Source of the DNA: Haliotis asinina
Taxonomy: Eukaryota > Mollusca > Gastropoda > Lepetellida > Haliotidae
Assembly: GCF_037392515.1 (NCBI RefSeq)
Contig: NC_090280.1
Coordinates: 20,832,618 to 20,896,617 of the forward strand
Reading direction: 5' to 3'
DNA: 64,000 nt
Part shown: in pieces, positions 44,001 through 59,000 of the stretch
Numbering within the stretch: the stretch's first letter is position 1
How the letters are laid out: each line of letters opens with the position of its first letter
Position numbers and translations under genes: made by a program
The notes under the pieces: model-generated
The model's database searches: none
What the model saw: only the letters and a program-made list of their open reading frames with translations
Told to the model about the DNA's origin: nothing

Positions 44001-47000
44001 CATCTCTCTCACAATATGCTAACCACTCAATGTAACTTGATCAAGGGATTGTAACTTATGTATAAAAACACAATACAAAGATAGGGATTCGATTCCTCAT
44101 GTGAGTACAATCAGTGTTTGTCCTTAACCTGAAAAGCTGAAGACCTTAAGGACCCAGAGCCATTAAAGTTGTGGGTCCTGATGAGAATGTGTATTCCCTA
44201 TATTTTATTATGGAAATTATACTCTTAGTTATAGAGGGGTGAAAAAACTGTCGGTCAAAAGGACCTGCTGAAAACAAAATCTGTAGGTCTGAGTGGTTTT
44301 TAGTGGGCTTCGGGTCTAATGACCAGCAATAATTTCAAATGTAGGGTACAAGCCCATTCTAGTGATGCTTGTCGTGATATTGCTAGAAGCGCCATAAGAC
44401 TAAACTCACTCACTGACTCTTGTTTGTAGGATGACCACATCACTCCAGATGTGTTCGGTGATATCCTGTATGAGAATTTCATCTTTGATGTTCCAAAGCT
44501 GCTTGATTTGTGTGTTCTATACGGCAATGGGAATGGAGCTCTGCTGACAAAAATGATCACAAATATCTTCACGCAGCAGCCGAAGTATGAGGATGACTTG
44601 AGGGCAACCATCCCCACTATCATACAGGTATGTTATAGGAGAAAGAATTTTGTAAAACTACATGAAAAGTACAAAATACTTTAATACATTTGTCACATAA
44701 ACATAGTGAAACAAGATATAAGTGAATCATTAGTTTTCATGCAATGATACAATAGTGATACACAGTAGTTTTAATGTATAAAAAAACCCCACCAACCTTG
44801 TTAGCATAACTTGCCATTCTTTTATTGACCTTCCAGCATTTTTATCCATTTTTGTAATTTGTTCTTAATACTCGACCATTGTTTTCATTGTTTTTCAATC
44901 TTAAATATGCGATAATCAATGCAGGTCATGAGAATATGGTTTATGCGAGGTTAAACCATGAATATTCACAATTGTGTTTAACTTTGAACTTGAAAGTATG
45001 ACATTCACCTTGTGACCTTTTGACCTGCAGGTGCTGGAGAACACTGAAGATGTGTGTGGTGTCACCTCCTCCTTTACCCTCGAAAAAGTGGGGAAGGCCC
45101 GCAGTAAGGATCCACGCCTCGTCACCATGACAATGAAGGAGTTCCAAGATGTGATATTCTACCTGGCGGACACAGCCATCACAATATCCAACTTCCTCGA
45201 CGTGTATCCTCCAGCTGCTCACATTTTCCATGAGTTCAAGTTTGAACAGAGGTGTGTCAGAAAAGTTGATTTGGGAGTGTTTTTATTTTCGAACTAGAAG
45301 ATTACATGTGAATTGTTGTGTTTAATGGCTTGTGTTGCTCTTTAATTTCTAACATTACAAGGGTATTTATTTACTTGAGCAAGTGAGTGAGTTTAGTTTT
45401 ACAGATCCAGGTCTAATTTAGTGTGTTTTGACATATCATTCCAGACGAAATTGCCATAAATCCTTTAAGTTTTTCATTCATTCAGTCATGTTTTTTCTTT
45501 GTTTTCCAGATTAGCATCTTTTTATGAAGGGATTGTTCCAGAGATACAAGCTGCTCTGAAAGTTCGAGAATTTGAGACGATGAGGTGAGGAATGTAGCCA
45601 TGGTAACAAATATTGACTTTTAGTGTTTTGATCACCAACCATCCCACACCAAGATAATTATGGTACTTGCAGTGAAGGGATAGGATAAAACATGAACAAA
45701 GAGACAAAGACAAACAAACACATTAACACAGATGAATGCACAGATTGACAGATACATTTACATACTTTTATGGCATGATGCAGATGTTATGGATGGTTAC
45801 TTATAATGTCAGTCACTAAATTGTAGGGGCAAGTCTCAATTATTTATATCTCGTGGATATCTAGGTTAGAATTCATCTTCACCAACCCATGCTTGTCGTA
45901 AGAGGCGAGCAAGGTAATCTGGTGGTCAGGCTCACTGACATTGTTGACACATGTCATTGTATCCACTTGCGTAGAATGGTGCTCCTGATTCTGACCACTG
46001 GATTGTCTGGTCCAGACTTGATTATTTACATTCTGCTGCCACAAAGCAGGAATGTTGCTGGGTATGGTGTAAACTACTCACTCAGGTATTCAATTCCACC
46101 TCATGAGGACAATGTGAGAAGCTCACCTCTGGTGTTTGCTGTTGTGACATTGCTTGAATAATGGTAATAGCAGTGTAGGACTAAAATAACTTATTGATGC
46201 TCGTTTTATTTCAGTCACAAAAGGTTGCTGAAACAGAAACTGCATCAGTCCAGGAAATCATTACAGAAGATATTCCACACCATCCTAGGGCACACCTGTA
46301 TTGAGCCAGTGCTGGAGAAGGGGTAGGCTGCACTCAGGGAAGGGAAATTCTCTTGGGGGCTGTTAACATTCCTGGGAGTGGGAAGCTGTTTTGGGGCATG
46401 CTTATCATTTGCGGATGGGTAGGTGCTTGTTAAGGAGGGTAGAAAGTGTTATGGTGAAAGGACATGGGACTGGAAGGCAGTATTTGGGGACAAGTAGGCA
46501 GTGACTGGACACAAGAAGGCAATGTTTGGAGACAGCAAGGCAGTATTTGGGGACAAGTAGGCAGTGTCTGGACACAAGAGGGCAATGTTTGGAGACAAGA
46601 AGGCAATATTTGGAGACAAGAAGGCAGTCTTTGGACAAGAAGGCAGTCTTTGGGGACAAGTAGGCAGTGTTTGGGGACAAGAAGGCAGCATTTGGGGACA
46701 AGGAGGCATTGTTTGGATAGAAGTAAGCAGTTATTTGGGAGGAGTAGGCAGTGTTTGGACACAAGAAAGCAATGTTTGGAGACATGTAGGTAGTGTTTTA
46801 GGAGGAATACAGTTCATCTCCAAATCATCTGAAACTGTACGAGCATTAATATATACTGAACATCATTGAAAACGCACCACCTGTAAATTTTGAAATAAGG
46901 CAATAGAATCTTTTGGAAATGGAAAATTAATGGTGGGAATTTTGATAATAACACACTAGATCGTAAATAACGCTCTACAGTAAAAAACGGATCGTTCGAA

Positions 47001-50000
47001 CACATCATTGAACACATCACATGAAAACAACAAAATTCATGCACATCACACACGAAGGGCACAAATTGCATGCAGAAAGCATGCTGTTCAGGGGTATAAA
47101 TGACCTTCGGCACAAAACCGTTCTCATTTTCGCAGTACTTTCGTAAGTAAAGTTTTTTCGCCATGCCAAGATTGTCACCAGAGGAACGAGAACAGGCCTT
47201 GGGTATGTTGCAGGTCGGCGCTTCAAGCAGAAACATTGCACGACGATTTGGGTGTCATCATTCGACCATTCTGAGGCTTGCTAACAGATACCAACAAACA
47301 GGAACCAGCAGGGACCGGCAACGCCCAGGTCAGGCACGTGTTACCACCCCTCGTCAAGATCGAGACATTGTACGGCGCCATATTCGGGATCGAACCTTGC
47401 CCGCTGCCAGAACCGCCAACGCTGTCCAGGGTCGACGTGGTTTGATCAGCGCTTCCAACGTCCGACGCCGTCTCCGTGCGGCAGGGTTACGTTGTCGACG
47501 CCCTTACGTTGGACCCATCCTGACTGACAGGCATCGCCGTGAACGCCGACAATGGGCTGAACAGCATCGTGTGTGGTTTTACGACGTTGGCATGGTGTGG
47601 TGTTCTCCGATGAGTCGCGTTTTCACTTGCGAAATGCTGACGGGCGTCTACGGGTATGGCGTCGACGGGGTGAACGTTATCATCAGGATTGTGTTGTGCA
47701 AACCGATCGGTGGGGTGGAAGCAGCATTATGGTGTGGGGAGGGATAAGTTATCACCACAGAACCGCTCTGATTGTTTGTCGTGGCAGAGTGAATGCCGTT
47801 TACTACCGTGACAACATTCTTCAGAACAACGTCGTTCCCTTCTTTCACCAGCATCAAGATCTGCACACATTTCAACATGACAATGCACGAGCCCACACTG
47901 CACGTGTTTCGATACAGTATCTGGCTAACAACAACATTCCTCTACTTCATTGGCCTGCATTGTCACCAGATTTGTCACCCATCGAACACTTGTGGGATTA
48001 CATCGGCCAACGCCTCGCACGTCGTCCGCAGATCAACAACCTTGGGGAACTCGACAATGCCTTGCAGCAAGAGTGGAATGCAGTGCCTCAGGACTTTATT
48101 CAGAGACTTATCCGTTCAATGAGGAGACGTTGCACAGCTTGTGTTGCTGCTAACGGGGGTCATACACGCTACTGACTTTCCATTTTGACCCCATCTTTAT
48201 TTCATTGTCAGCTGCATTAAATCTTCACTGTTTTGCTTGATTGTTTTTTGCTTCTTTTCTTTATCAAACATTGGTCTACACAAATATGTAAAATTTACAT
48301 AGATTGCTCACTTCTGCTCTTAGAAATCCACAATTTTAGGGGTGGTGCGTTTTCAATGATGTTCAGTATATTACTTTAACATCTGATGATTGAAACTGTA
48401 ATCCTAATGATGTCTGTATTGGAATTAACTTGTCTTGGACACCATGTCAAACTCTGATTGCCTTTTAGGGGAGAAGAGGTAGCTGAAAACATAGAAGACT
48501 TTCTTCACACCATGTCTGCTGTGTTGGGAGAACGCAGGTAAACAATTCACACTTCATAAGGATATGATCCATACCCCTTCTACAGAATACAGCTTGTTTT
48601 AGTCCTCTAAATCTGACTTATCTGCAGTCATTCATGGTAGCTTAATATTGATACTATTATTTGAAAGTTTGAAAATTCTCAGCAAGCTAGTACTCTCTTA
48701 TAGTATGTATGTTAAAAACATTATGTGGGTTTCTTTGTAACTGAACAGAAAACTACACTCAGAAACACTGACAAGCAGTAGTGAAACCTAGCTCTTAAAG
48801 GGGCACTGATGCGGAGCGAATAATGTTTCTCGCCAACGGTCTAATTACGAAACCAAACCGCAATTTGGTCAGCGCCCGCTCCTTCGACCGTGACGGACAA
48901 AGGAACTGGGCTCCTGTCCATATTAGCAGATTTTTTTCACCTAAACAGTCAGGAGGCCGGATGCCCATTATATGCCATTTGTTTAAAAATATCCATGGTA
49001 TTCCTTGTCCGATCGTAACCAAATATCCCAGCAGTGTAGTACTTTTAGGATGCTTGGATGGTATAGTTACTGATCCAATTTTATCCTATTTCTGCGTTTT
49101 TAACCTCGATATTTAATCATGTTACATCAAAATATGATGTCTACGGGCACGTAGCAAGCCTTTTGTTTCAGTACGGAAGATTGCAAAGCTTTATATTTCG
49201 GTAGTTTTGAGTGTTGGTTGAGCTGTGATAGCAAATATCATACGTAAATTTTGGTAGCTATGGTAGCTACAATGGTTTCTTATTTATGATAATAAAAACA
49301 CACAGTTGATTTATTTGAATTCGTAAACAAAAAACGATGGCTTTGCCTTTGGTAGAGAAATCTGAAAATTTTCTTACGTAAAAAAACCCTTATTTCACCT
49401 ATTTATCAAAGTACACAGCAAATGCCAGTGTGTATTCCTTATGTAACGAAATTCCGTTGGTATCCTCAAAACAGTTTCGGACATAAGTGTTTTCAGGCTG
49501 CATGCGACACAGAGATTACACCTTCCTTGCTGTAACCCGCGCTTGATGGTGTAAATACACGTGTTATTTGTCATCATTCCCTGGATGGTCAATTAATGCT
49601 TTTTTATCAGGTATAATTAGTAGTAACACCACTTTTACTCAACAAAGATTCCCATTTGGCATTTCTCCTGTCTGGAGTAAATACTCAACATTATAAATTA
49701 AGGTCTGTAATGGCAAATGTATTGTATGTTATGTAATGTGGGCATGTAAGTGATGCAAGAGGTTTTATCAGCTGAGTTACAAAAGCAAACATCGATCAAA
49801 GGATTAACCGATAACACACTGATTGATTAATTACTTTTATCTTCTAGCGGATTTGTCAAAAGGCAGAGTGTGTAGATGACTACACCCTGTCGTAAAGTGT
49901 GAGTGCAAAAACAACATCCTCCCTTCAAAGAATTAACCACCCTTGCGTTGATTGATTGATTGCTCATTATTGGTTAACTAAATTACTTAGAATAGTGGAC

Positions 50001-53000
50001 ATCATACAATTAGTTGCCAGGTGTGCTATCTTGGGAGACCAATGAGAGGTTTATCTTGTTTTCACCATCGAAAGACGTGATACGATGTGTTACTTTTTCG
50101 CAAATGAGACAGTTGTAAGACACGCGACACAGAGCAGGATGATTTACCAGCTGCAGATGAATGGAATACGATTTCTTTTACGTGAATATTGATGGATACA
50201 CCCCTGAATAAGGTAGTAGCCTGACATTGTTGCTATAAAATTAGTCTTTTTTACATTCATTATTTGCATTTTGTTTTAATTTATTTATTGTAGCATTCAG
50301 CAGAAAATGTATGACAGAAAACACACACTAGATCGCGTATGTGTGTGAAATAGGATCCACATTGGCAATCTATACAATGTATAAATGTTGCTGTTATGTT
50401 AGATATTTACTATGAGTATAAGCAGATCGTGTGTTCTTTTGTTAATTTTCAGAATCATACAAATATGACAATAAACTAATTAGGGTTATGAGACAAAATA
50501 TAGAGACGTACATTGGCTTCGTTATTTTTCCGTCCTAATAGTTTTTTACCATTTCTACCACTGGCAGATGATTAACCTTCAAAGTGTTTCATTTGTTTTC
50601 ATAATACATTTGTAATGAAGTAAAAAATGACTTCACCTCAGTTGATCTGTCTATAATTAAACTATCAGTTGCGCCTACGGACTGCGCAGCAGAGGTCACG
50701 AACCAGTCACGAATTCTGGGATATCATCCGGGTACTCGCGGGAGAAAAACAATAACAAAAGTTTACACCAGTCCACGGAAATTGCTCCGCATTAGTGCCC
50801 CTTTAAACCAGTTAAAGCATTAGTAAAACCCTTCTCAACCCTTTTTGTATGTGTAAACCTCACTAACTCACTAATGTAACAGTTTGGACAATGATGAGAT
50901 ATTCATTAAAACTTCACATTCAACCAAAAAATCAAACATCAGTAAAACACAGTTATCCCTTGTTAATGTTATATAAAAGACATTGGTGGTTGTGAAAAAA
51001 CAAATTAATAGAATTATGACTGTATTATCGCAAATCAAAAGTGCAATATTTTGTACTTGGATTTACCTCTCGAGAAACGAAGCAGCCGCAATACCGAACC
51101 CAGTCAGTACCGCAGGGTTTGCAGTCAAGTGTAACAGGGCTTTCTCATTGGCCACTGGTTCATTTGCCAATACGCTTAGCCGGCTCTTTGTTTATGGCTT
51201 GTAAGCCCGATAGGTGTTAATTTCAAATTGCAAATGGTCAGTAATTGAAGTTGTGCATCGCATATTGTCATCAGCAGACAGGCAGGCAGACATATAGGTG
51301 TCAATAAACCAGACATTGTGTTTTCTCCTTAACAGAGTCTGCTTATTACAATCAACATGTTTGGTTCTTTTATGTAACGAGTAGATTATTTATTTGTTTG
51401 TTTATGTACACAACCGAGATTAGACTACTGCTCATGACCCCATACTCCAGGCAGGCATACTGTTTCAAGCTCTGTGAACCTACTCCCTGGGCATGTGTTA
51501 TGCGCGCAGTGTAGCATAGCTGCTGAAACCAGTTTTTCCCCCAGTGCTGGGGGAAAAGTAGTGAATTGTTTGAACTCTGATTTCGCTGGCATTTTTTCAT
51601 CCCGTTTTTCTTCAACTTTATAGGGTGAATTGACATTTTTGATGATTTGTTTCGGTAAGTGCATACCAAAATATATCAGAATCTGCAAAGTTGAGATTTA
51701 CGTTGCATGTGACCTTTAACCAAACATCTCAAACATATATTGAGTACTGGGATGGTGTTTGTTGCAGGTTTCTGGCTGACTACGAGAGCAGGTACAGCTT
51801 CCAGGAATATGCTGATATCATGTGTCAGACATCTTGTGACATGTATCCTTCCTAGTGAACTATCATTACTCATCATTGAACAACCCAGGAAGATCTAGAG
51901 ATGGTCTTCAGCAACCCACGCATGGCTAATAATGTTAACTAAACAGGTTTGGTTGGTCAGGATATGGTGAACCAGAGAGTTGTGGTAGGTCATAAAATTC
52001 GACCAAAATCCATATTTACATGTTTCTAAATAGTTTAAGTGTAATCCTAATGTAACATGTTTCTTTTAGGAAGTCGCGTTGTCCATTTATGACAATTTTT
52101 ACATTCTTTAACGAGTTCAGTGATGAGACCCAGGTGCAATACATCCACGACGCTATCAACAGCGCCTATGCGACATTTGGAAAGAGGAAGAAACCAAAGG
52201 GAGCCATGTCTGCTGGGGGTAGAACCAGTCCAGATGGCTCCCCAGGGCCCCTAGAGGAGGGAGCAGTGGGCGGAGCAGGTGCTGTTGGTGGTGGAGCTGG
52301 TGCAGTAGGGGGCGGAGTTGGTGCAGTAGGGGGCGGAGCTATGGGCGAGGCTGATGGAGAGTCGATGGATGACTACTCTGGTCAGGGCTATGGTGATGTC
52401 TATCAGACAGAGGATTATGTGAGTATCATGGTTCAATATTTTAAACTTTGATGAGTTTGTTAAATGATAATAGTGTCTATCAATGAGGTTTACTCGTATT
52501 CGGTTTACCACCGAATATTGGTTCGGTGGGGTAGCCTAGCAGTGAATGCATTGGCGTGTCACTTCGAAGACCTTGGTTTGACTCCCTGCATGGTGTGGCT
52601 GAAATATTGCTAAATGCGGAGTAAAACAAAACTCACTCAGTAATGGTAAAAGTACCTGTCAGTGAGTCGACTCGTAATATTGAGTTGGGTGGTAAAGTTG
52701 AATGGTAGTCTCTTCAACCTGTAGGTGCTATTCCCATTCCTTGTGTGAGAATAATTCTTACCCCCTGTGAAATATCCATGAAATCATCATAATCATCATC
52801 AAACAATATCATCCACTAATAATATTGAAATGGCAGCTTGGGTGTATATTCCTCAGGAAGCTGACAATGACACAAAAGTAGGCAAGATTGGTGATAGTAT
52901 ACTGGAACTCTCTATTATCGCGGCACATAAAAGCATCACGAAAACATTGCGGAAGCAAAAAAAAACACGCCCCACATCGGCTGTTTACATATGCAAATTA

Positions 53001-56000
53001 GGTGAGATAAATTTAGCGTTCTTGAAAAAGTCATGATTTCATGGGAATGTCGTGTCTAATCATAGAAAGTATTCGCCTTTTCATCAAGTTCTGGAATATT
53101 TTAAAACTAGTATGACCCCTACTTTCATTACATCTGGAATTAAGCAAAGCTTACGTCATCAAGAATAATCCTGCGGTAACCATAAGATCATTTGCATATT
53201 TTCCGTGCTAAAAATGTAACAGAAAGTGCCATAAATATGCAACCTCACCTTGCACATGGCCGCAATTTGTATGATACATTTTAAGTCGGCAATACAATGT
53301 TTCGTTATGTTATTGATACCTTGTGTCCAAAAGAATAGAAGTTTCTGATGTTTCCTGAAAAACATGATGATATAAGTAATGTGAATGAAATTCCTAAGTA
53401 TTTTTTAATAATAACCTCGGACCTTCTGATCCGAAGTTGGACTTGACCACATGACATGTTCACATGACTTTACCCCGTCAGTAATCTGACATGGTAAGGA
53501 TGTCATCTGTGGGATGACTCCACGCCCAGCTACAAACTATTTATAGATTTGTTACTTGTCTTTGCAAATGTTTCACAGTGTCATTTGCTTGTACCGCATG
53601 CTATAGTAAGAAAATATCAATACCATGATAATAGAGAGTTGCTTTGATTTCCATGTCGAACAGGACAATCGTGATTGCTGCGATCATATTGAATAAGTTG
53701 TGATTATGTGCCACTTTGTTTGTGACAGAAAGGAAGATTAAACATCAGTCAACTGAAAATATATATAAAATGCCAAATGTCAGTAGCCGTTCATAATCCC
53801 AATGGTGACAACGTTAACTACCATGATAATCGAGGGTCCCATGATGATAGTGTTTTGAGCGCTCACCAAGTGTAGCCAGTGCATGGTAATGTAAATTGTA
53901 ATGAAAGCGATGTCCTGCTTGTATTTCTTGCAGGACGTTCAGGGAGCATGTGCCCCACGTCCGTCTGTTGTTGAGATAGACTCGCTTATCTCATCTGTGA
54001 AGGATCTGCTCCCGGAACTTGGGGAGGGCTTTATTGAGGTAGGTATTAGACTAAACGAGTGTTTTAATGTTCTAATGAGGATCTCCGTACGGACACTCTA
54101 ACCACTACACCACAGAGGTGGTCTGCTGGTTTAAGTGATTATGACTTCCATTATTTAACATGTTTACCACAACAAGAGGTCAACAATGAGCGAGTAAATT
54201 AATATTTAATATCACAGTGGCAATATTTCAGTCGTATCATGAAAGGAGCTATGGTGAAGCCTAGTAGTTAAAGGGTTAGTTCATCACACTAAAGACCTGG
54301 GTACGATTCCCCACTTTGGTACAGTGTGTGAAGCTCATTTCTGGTGTCCCCCCTCCATGATATTGCTGGAATGTTGCTAAAATCAGCGTCAAACTAAACT
54401 AACTCGCTGCTTATGTTGCATAATTTTGTGATATACTTTAGTTTTTCCAACACATTATGATTGTGTAATAAATAGCATGGGGTGGTTGGGCATCAAAGTG
54501 GTTAAAGCATTCAGTTGCCATGCTGAAGACTCAGGTTTGACTCCCCACATGAGTACATTGTGCGAAGCCCATTTCTCGGGTGATATTGCTGGAATATTGC
54601 TAAAACTTGCTTCACACTAACTTATGCTAATTTGGTCCATTTGCTCGTACTGCATCATAGATTTGTGACAGTTTTAGTAGTAAGTAGAGCTTACTTCTGA
54701 TACTAGGTTTTCTGTGACAAACATATATTTAAAGGGGCACTGATGCGGATCAATTTCTGTGGACTTTTGGTTTCTTTTGTTATTGTTTTTCTCCCGAGAG
54801 TACCTGGATGATATCCCAGAATTCATGACTGGTTCGTGATCTCTGCTGCGCCTCCCATATGTACAATGGATAGTTTATGTGTAGACTGATCAACAAAGAT
54901 GAAGTCATTTTACTTCGTTATTATGAAAACACCTTGAAGTTTACTCATCTGCCAGTGAAATAAAAAAAATATGTTGGGACTGAAAAATAACGAAGTCAGT
55001 GTAGGTCTTTATATTTTGTCTTATAAACCTATTTAGCTCCTTGTCACGTTTGTATGCATTTTGAAAGTTAATAAAAAAAAACCCCACACGGTCTGCTTAT
55101 ACTTACAGTGAATTTTTAACATGATTTTAATATCTAAACTTTGTATAGATTGCCAACGTGAATCATATTTCATACACACCCTATTTGCTACCTAGTGTAT
55201 GTTTCCTGTAATACAGATTCTGCTGAATGCTACCAGAAATAAGTTGAAACAAAATGCAAATATTTGTGGGGTGGTTACATGGGAAATTGTTATCCTGGAT
55301 TATCGGATCCTTACTGTCACTTGACCATTCAAAGAGGAATGGAACTTTGTTTGCTACTGGAAGTATTAAGGTCTTCTTGAAGTGCCATGACTTCCAGGCC
55401 CTGAGACCTGTAACTCACTTTACAGAGTTATCTCCCTTGGTTTTAAAGTTGGGGAAATCGTGCCATGCCTATGACTTGAGTCCCTACATGGGTAGACTGT
55501 GTGAAGTCCATTATTGGTGCTCCCTACTGTGATACTGCTTGAATATTGCAAAAAGCAGCATAAAACAGAACTCACTGTAAATCCCACCCAACAACTCACT
55601 GACTCTGTGTTTAGATCTTGCTGGAGGAGTATGGCTACAACCTGGAACAGGCCATTAATGCCTTGCTGACTGATAAACTCCCTCCCTCCCTCCTCGATGT
55701 GGACAGGTTCATGGAAAGGTAGTGAAAGACACATCTCTCTGTTGGTGTTATATCACATGAATAATTAGATTCTGTTACAGTCAGGCCGCGTTAGTCCAGT
55801 CCCCGATAATCCGATTCCCGCGATATCCGAACAATAGCTAGCTGTAACCAATCTTGTTTACTATGTAAACTCATTACCTGTTGATTCTTTAACCCGGTGC
55901 TTCACTCTCTGTATCCGGACGTTAATTAGCGGTAACAGATTAGCTAATTACACATAGTTACACATCTGTATCAGTGATTCTGTGGTTGTTTTTAATGTGT

Positions 56001-59000
56001 AGTTTGTTGAATTTTAATGTGGTGATTTGCTGGTGACTACTGGTATAAGGCTAAAATACTGCTGATGACTAGAATTAACGCCAGTCCTTAGGCCAGAAGC
56101 CAACTGAAAACCTCTTGGACCCACAGCTTTCTGCAGGTCCTCATGGCTGATGGCTTTTTCATCCCTAATAATGAAGACTATTATTTCAATATCAGAATAT
56201 AGGGCCAACATTTTCTAATCAAGACCCACAAGTTTTTTTTGTTCTGGGTGCTTGGGACCTGCAGATGTTTAGGGTTAAGGCCAAACACTGGTTAGAGCAG
56301 TTATTGGTTGAGATCTCATGTAGTTGGAATTAATGATAGAGTATTGCTGGAATATTGCTAAGAGCGGCGTAAAAGTAATCTCATTCATGTTATAATTAGC
56401 CTGAAAGATATCATTAATTCATTAGAAAACTGGAGTTTAGTGAAATGATTCCGATGTGGAGAATATGTAGTGGTGATCTGCATATATCACATATACATTG
56501 TTATGATGATTATTCTGTTACCAGAGAAAACTTTGAGGATGTATCATCGAGTCTGGTGGACCAGAGAGCAAATATTTTTGACAATGATAAATTTGACGTC
56601 TTCCGCACCGAAAATGTGGACATGAGCAGGATACACCAAGGAAAGAGGTGAGTGGAGCCTGTCTTCAGACTGTTGACATCATGGTAGAAGGTGGGCTGGG
56701 TCTGTCTAGGGACTGTGAACGTCATGATAGAAGGTGGGCGGGGCCTGTCTTCAGATTGTTAACAACATGGTAGAAGGTGGGTGGGGTTTAGTGAAATGAT
56801 TCAGATGTCCAGCGACTGTGAACGTCATGATAGAAGGTGGGAGGGGCCTGTCTTCAGATTGTTAACAACATGGTAGAAGGTGGGCGGGGTCTGTCTAGTG
56901 ACTGTTAACATCATGGTAGAAGGTGGGTGGGGACTGTTAACATCATGATAGAAGGGTGGTGGGGCCTGTCTGGGGACTATTAACATCATCGTAGAAAGGT
57001 GGGTGGGACCTGTTTGGTAAGAGGTGGGTGTAACCTATCTTGGGACTGTTAACATTAGCGCAAGAGGGGTGGTGGAGCCTGTCTGGGAATTGTTAACATC
57101 AGGGCAGAAGGTGGGTGGAGCTGGTCTAGGGATTGCTACTATCAGGGCAGAAGGTAGATATAGCCTGTCTGGGGATCATAAACACCAGAGCAAGAGGTAG
57201 GTGGAGCCTGTTTGGCAATTGTTTACATCAGGGCAGAAGGTGGGTGGAGCCTGTGTGGCAACTGTTTACGTCAGGGCAGAGGGTTGATGTCTGGGGACTG
57301 TTAACATCAGGGCAAGAGGTGGGTGGAGCCTGTCTTGGCAGGGCAAGAGGTGGACCGGCCTGTCTGAGGACTGTTAACATTAGGGTAGACAGTGGGTGGA
57401 GCCTGTCTGGCAGTTGGATCCACAAGGTCAACTGTTTTGTGCAGCATGGGAACAGACAGGGAACAGACAGGGAATGGTTTACAAATACATCCCACACATG
57501 ATCCCAGAGAAGTGCAGTGATCGTTCTATTTTGCTGTCACATTAACCTGTGTTCAGTATATTTTGTGTATTGCAATCAACTTCTATTAAGACTGATGTTT
57601 GTTTCCTAGAGCTGACGATACCTCACTTGATGACAAGTCAACTGTCAAACAACTGAAGGCAACATATGATGCATATGGGTCACGTGACCAAGCTAGTATG
57701 TATGACAACCTGCCAGACTATGAGTATGATGACGAGTATGACGACACGTATGACACCAACAACATTGGCGCCCAGGATGAAGACTCTGCTGAAGAACTCA
57801 CTGCCAGAAGGTGACTGCCCCTTTTATTACCCGGGGCTTTACTTGCACTTATCGCACTGGATATAGATACTTCACTGGACCCATGAAGGTCCCAGGTAGA
57901 ATAGGCCTTCAGGAACCCATGGATACCATAAAATGGGACTGTGCTTGTCGTAAGAGGCAACTAGCAGGATCGGGTGGTCAGACTCGCTGACTTGGTTGAC
58001 ACATGTCATCGGTTCCCTATTGCGCAGATGGATGCTCATGTTGTTGATCACTGAATTGTCTGGTCCAGACTCGATTATTTACAGACCGCCGTCATATAGC
58101 TGGAATATTGCTCAGAACGGCGTAAAACTAAACTCATTCACTCACTACATACTTCACTGGGGGTATTCTTTTATTACTTTGGATCCACTATGTTGGTAAT
58201 TTACAAACCAATAACCTCTGTTTTAACATTCGTACTGCTTGGAATGTTCGAAAACTGCATTCTGCCCCATATTCAAATATGTAGCATGAACCCATAAGAA
58301 TGATAATTCATCTGCACAATGAAAAGCTTGACCAATGGAATGAATTCACACTTCACTGTTATTTGGATTGCAGGCTGGTCATACTGTCCAGCTACAACAA
58401 AATGACACCTCAAATGTTGGTAGATTGATACTCATGCTGTTGATCACTGGATTGTCACTAAATGTCCTTCTCCTGAGCTGCAGAGTAAGACATATTATTT
58501 TCCTTTTTCAGACCATTTGTGGTACCACGGGCACTGCAGACAGGCAGAGAACCGAAACGTGAAGAGGTTGAATCTGAAGTAAGCAATAGCGTCTAAGGTT
58601 ACATAGATTGCCATCAGATTCAGATTGTATAAATATAGCATGGAAACAATCAAGAGAGCACCATGCCAGCAGAAAAAGTGGTTAAATGCAGCATGCTGTA
58701 TTTTATATGATTAGTGCTCCTCCACAATAAGTAATCCCTGTTAGAAGTATAATACATGTAGACCTGTACCTCCCTCTACCCCTTCATGAAAGTCATTCCC
58801 CTTTCAACTTTCATATTGCAATACTAAATATTGTGGTCGAGATATGAATGAAAGACCATAGTTTGATGAGTATAATGCACACCTATACGCAAAATGCACA
58901 CCTCCTGCTAAGGGATTTTGTATTTTTTGTGAAAAGCACTCTCCCTTCTAAGTGAAAGGGAGGATGGATGGTTCTATCTACAGTGGAAGCCCTCAAAACG

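Noticed and set aside
46405-46869. Four long overlapping open frames on both strands
   Set aside because: The 19-20 bp minisatellite keeps several frames open by its period; it lies in an ASCC2 intron.
48823-49116. Plus-strand open frame of 97 codons at the left end of the TTAA element
   Set aside because: No transposase motif or homology seen and no continuation; kept only as element sequence.
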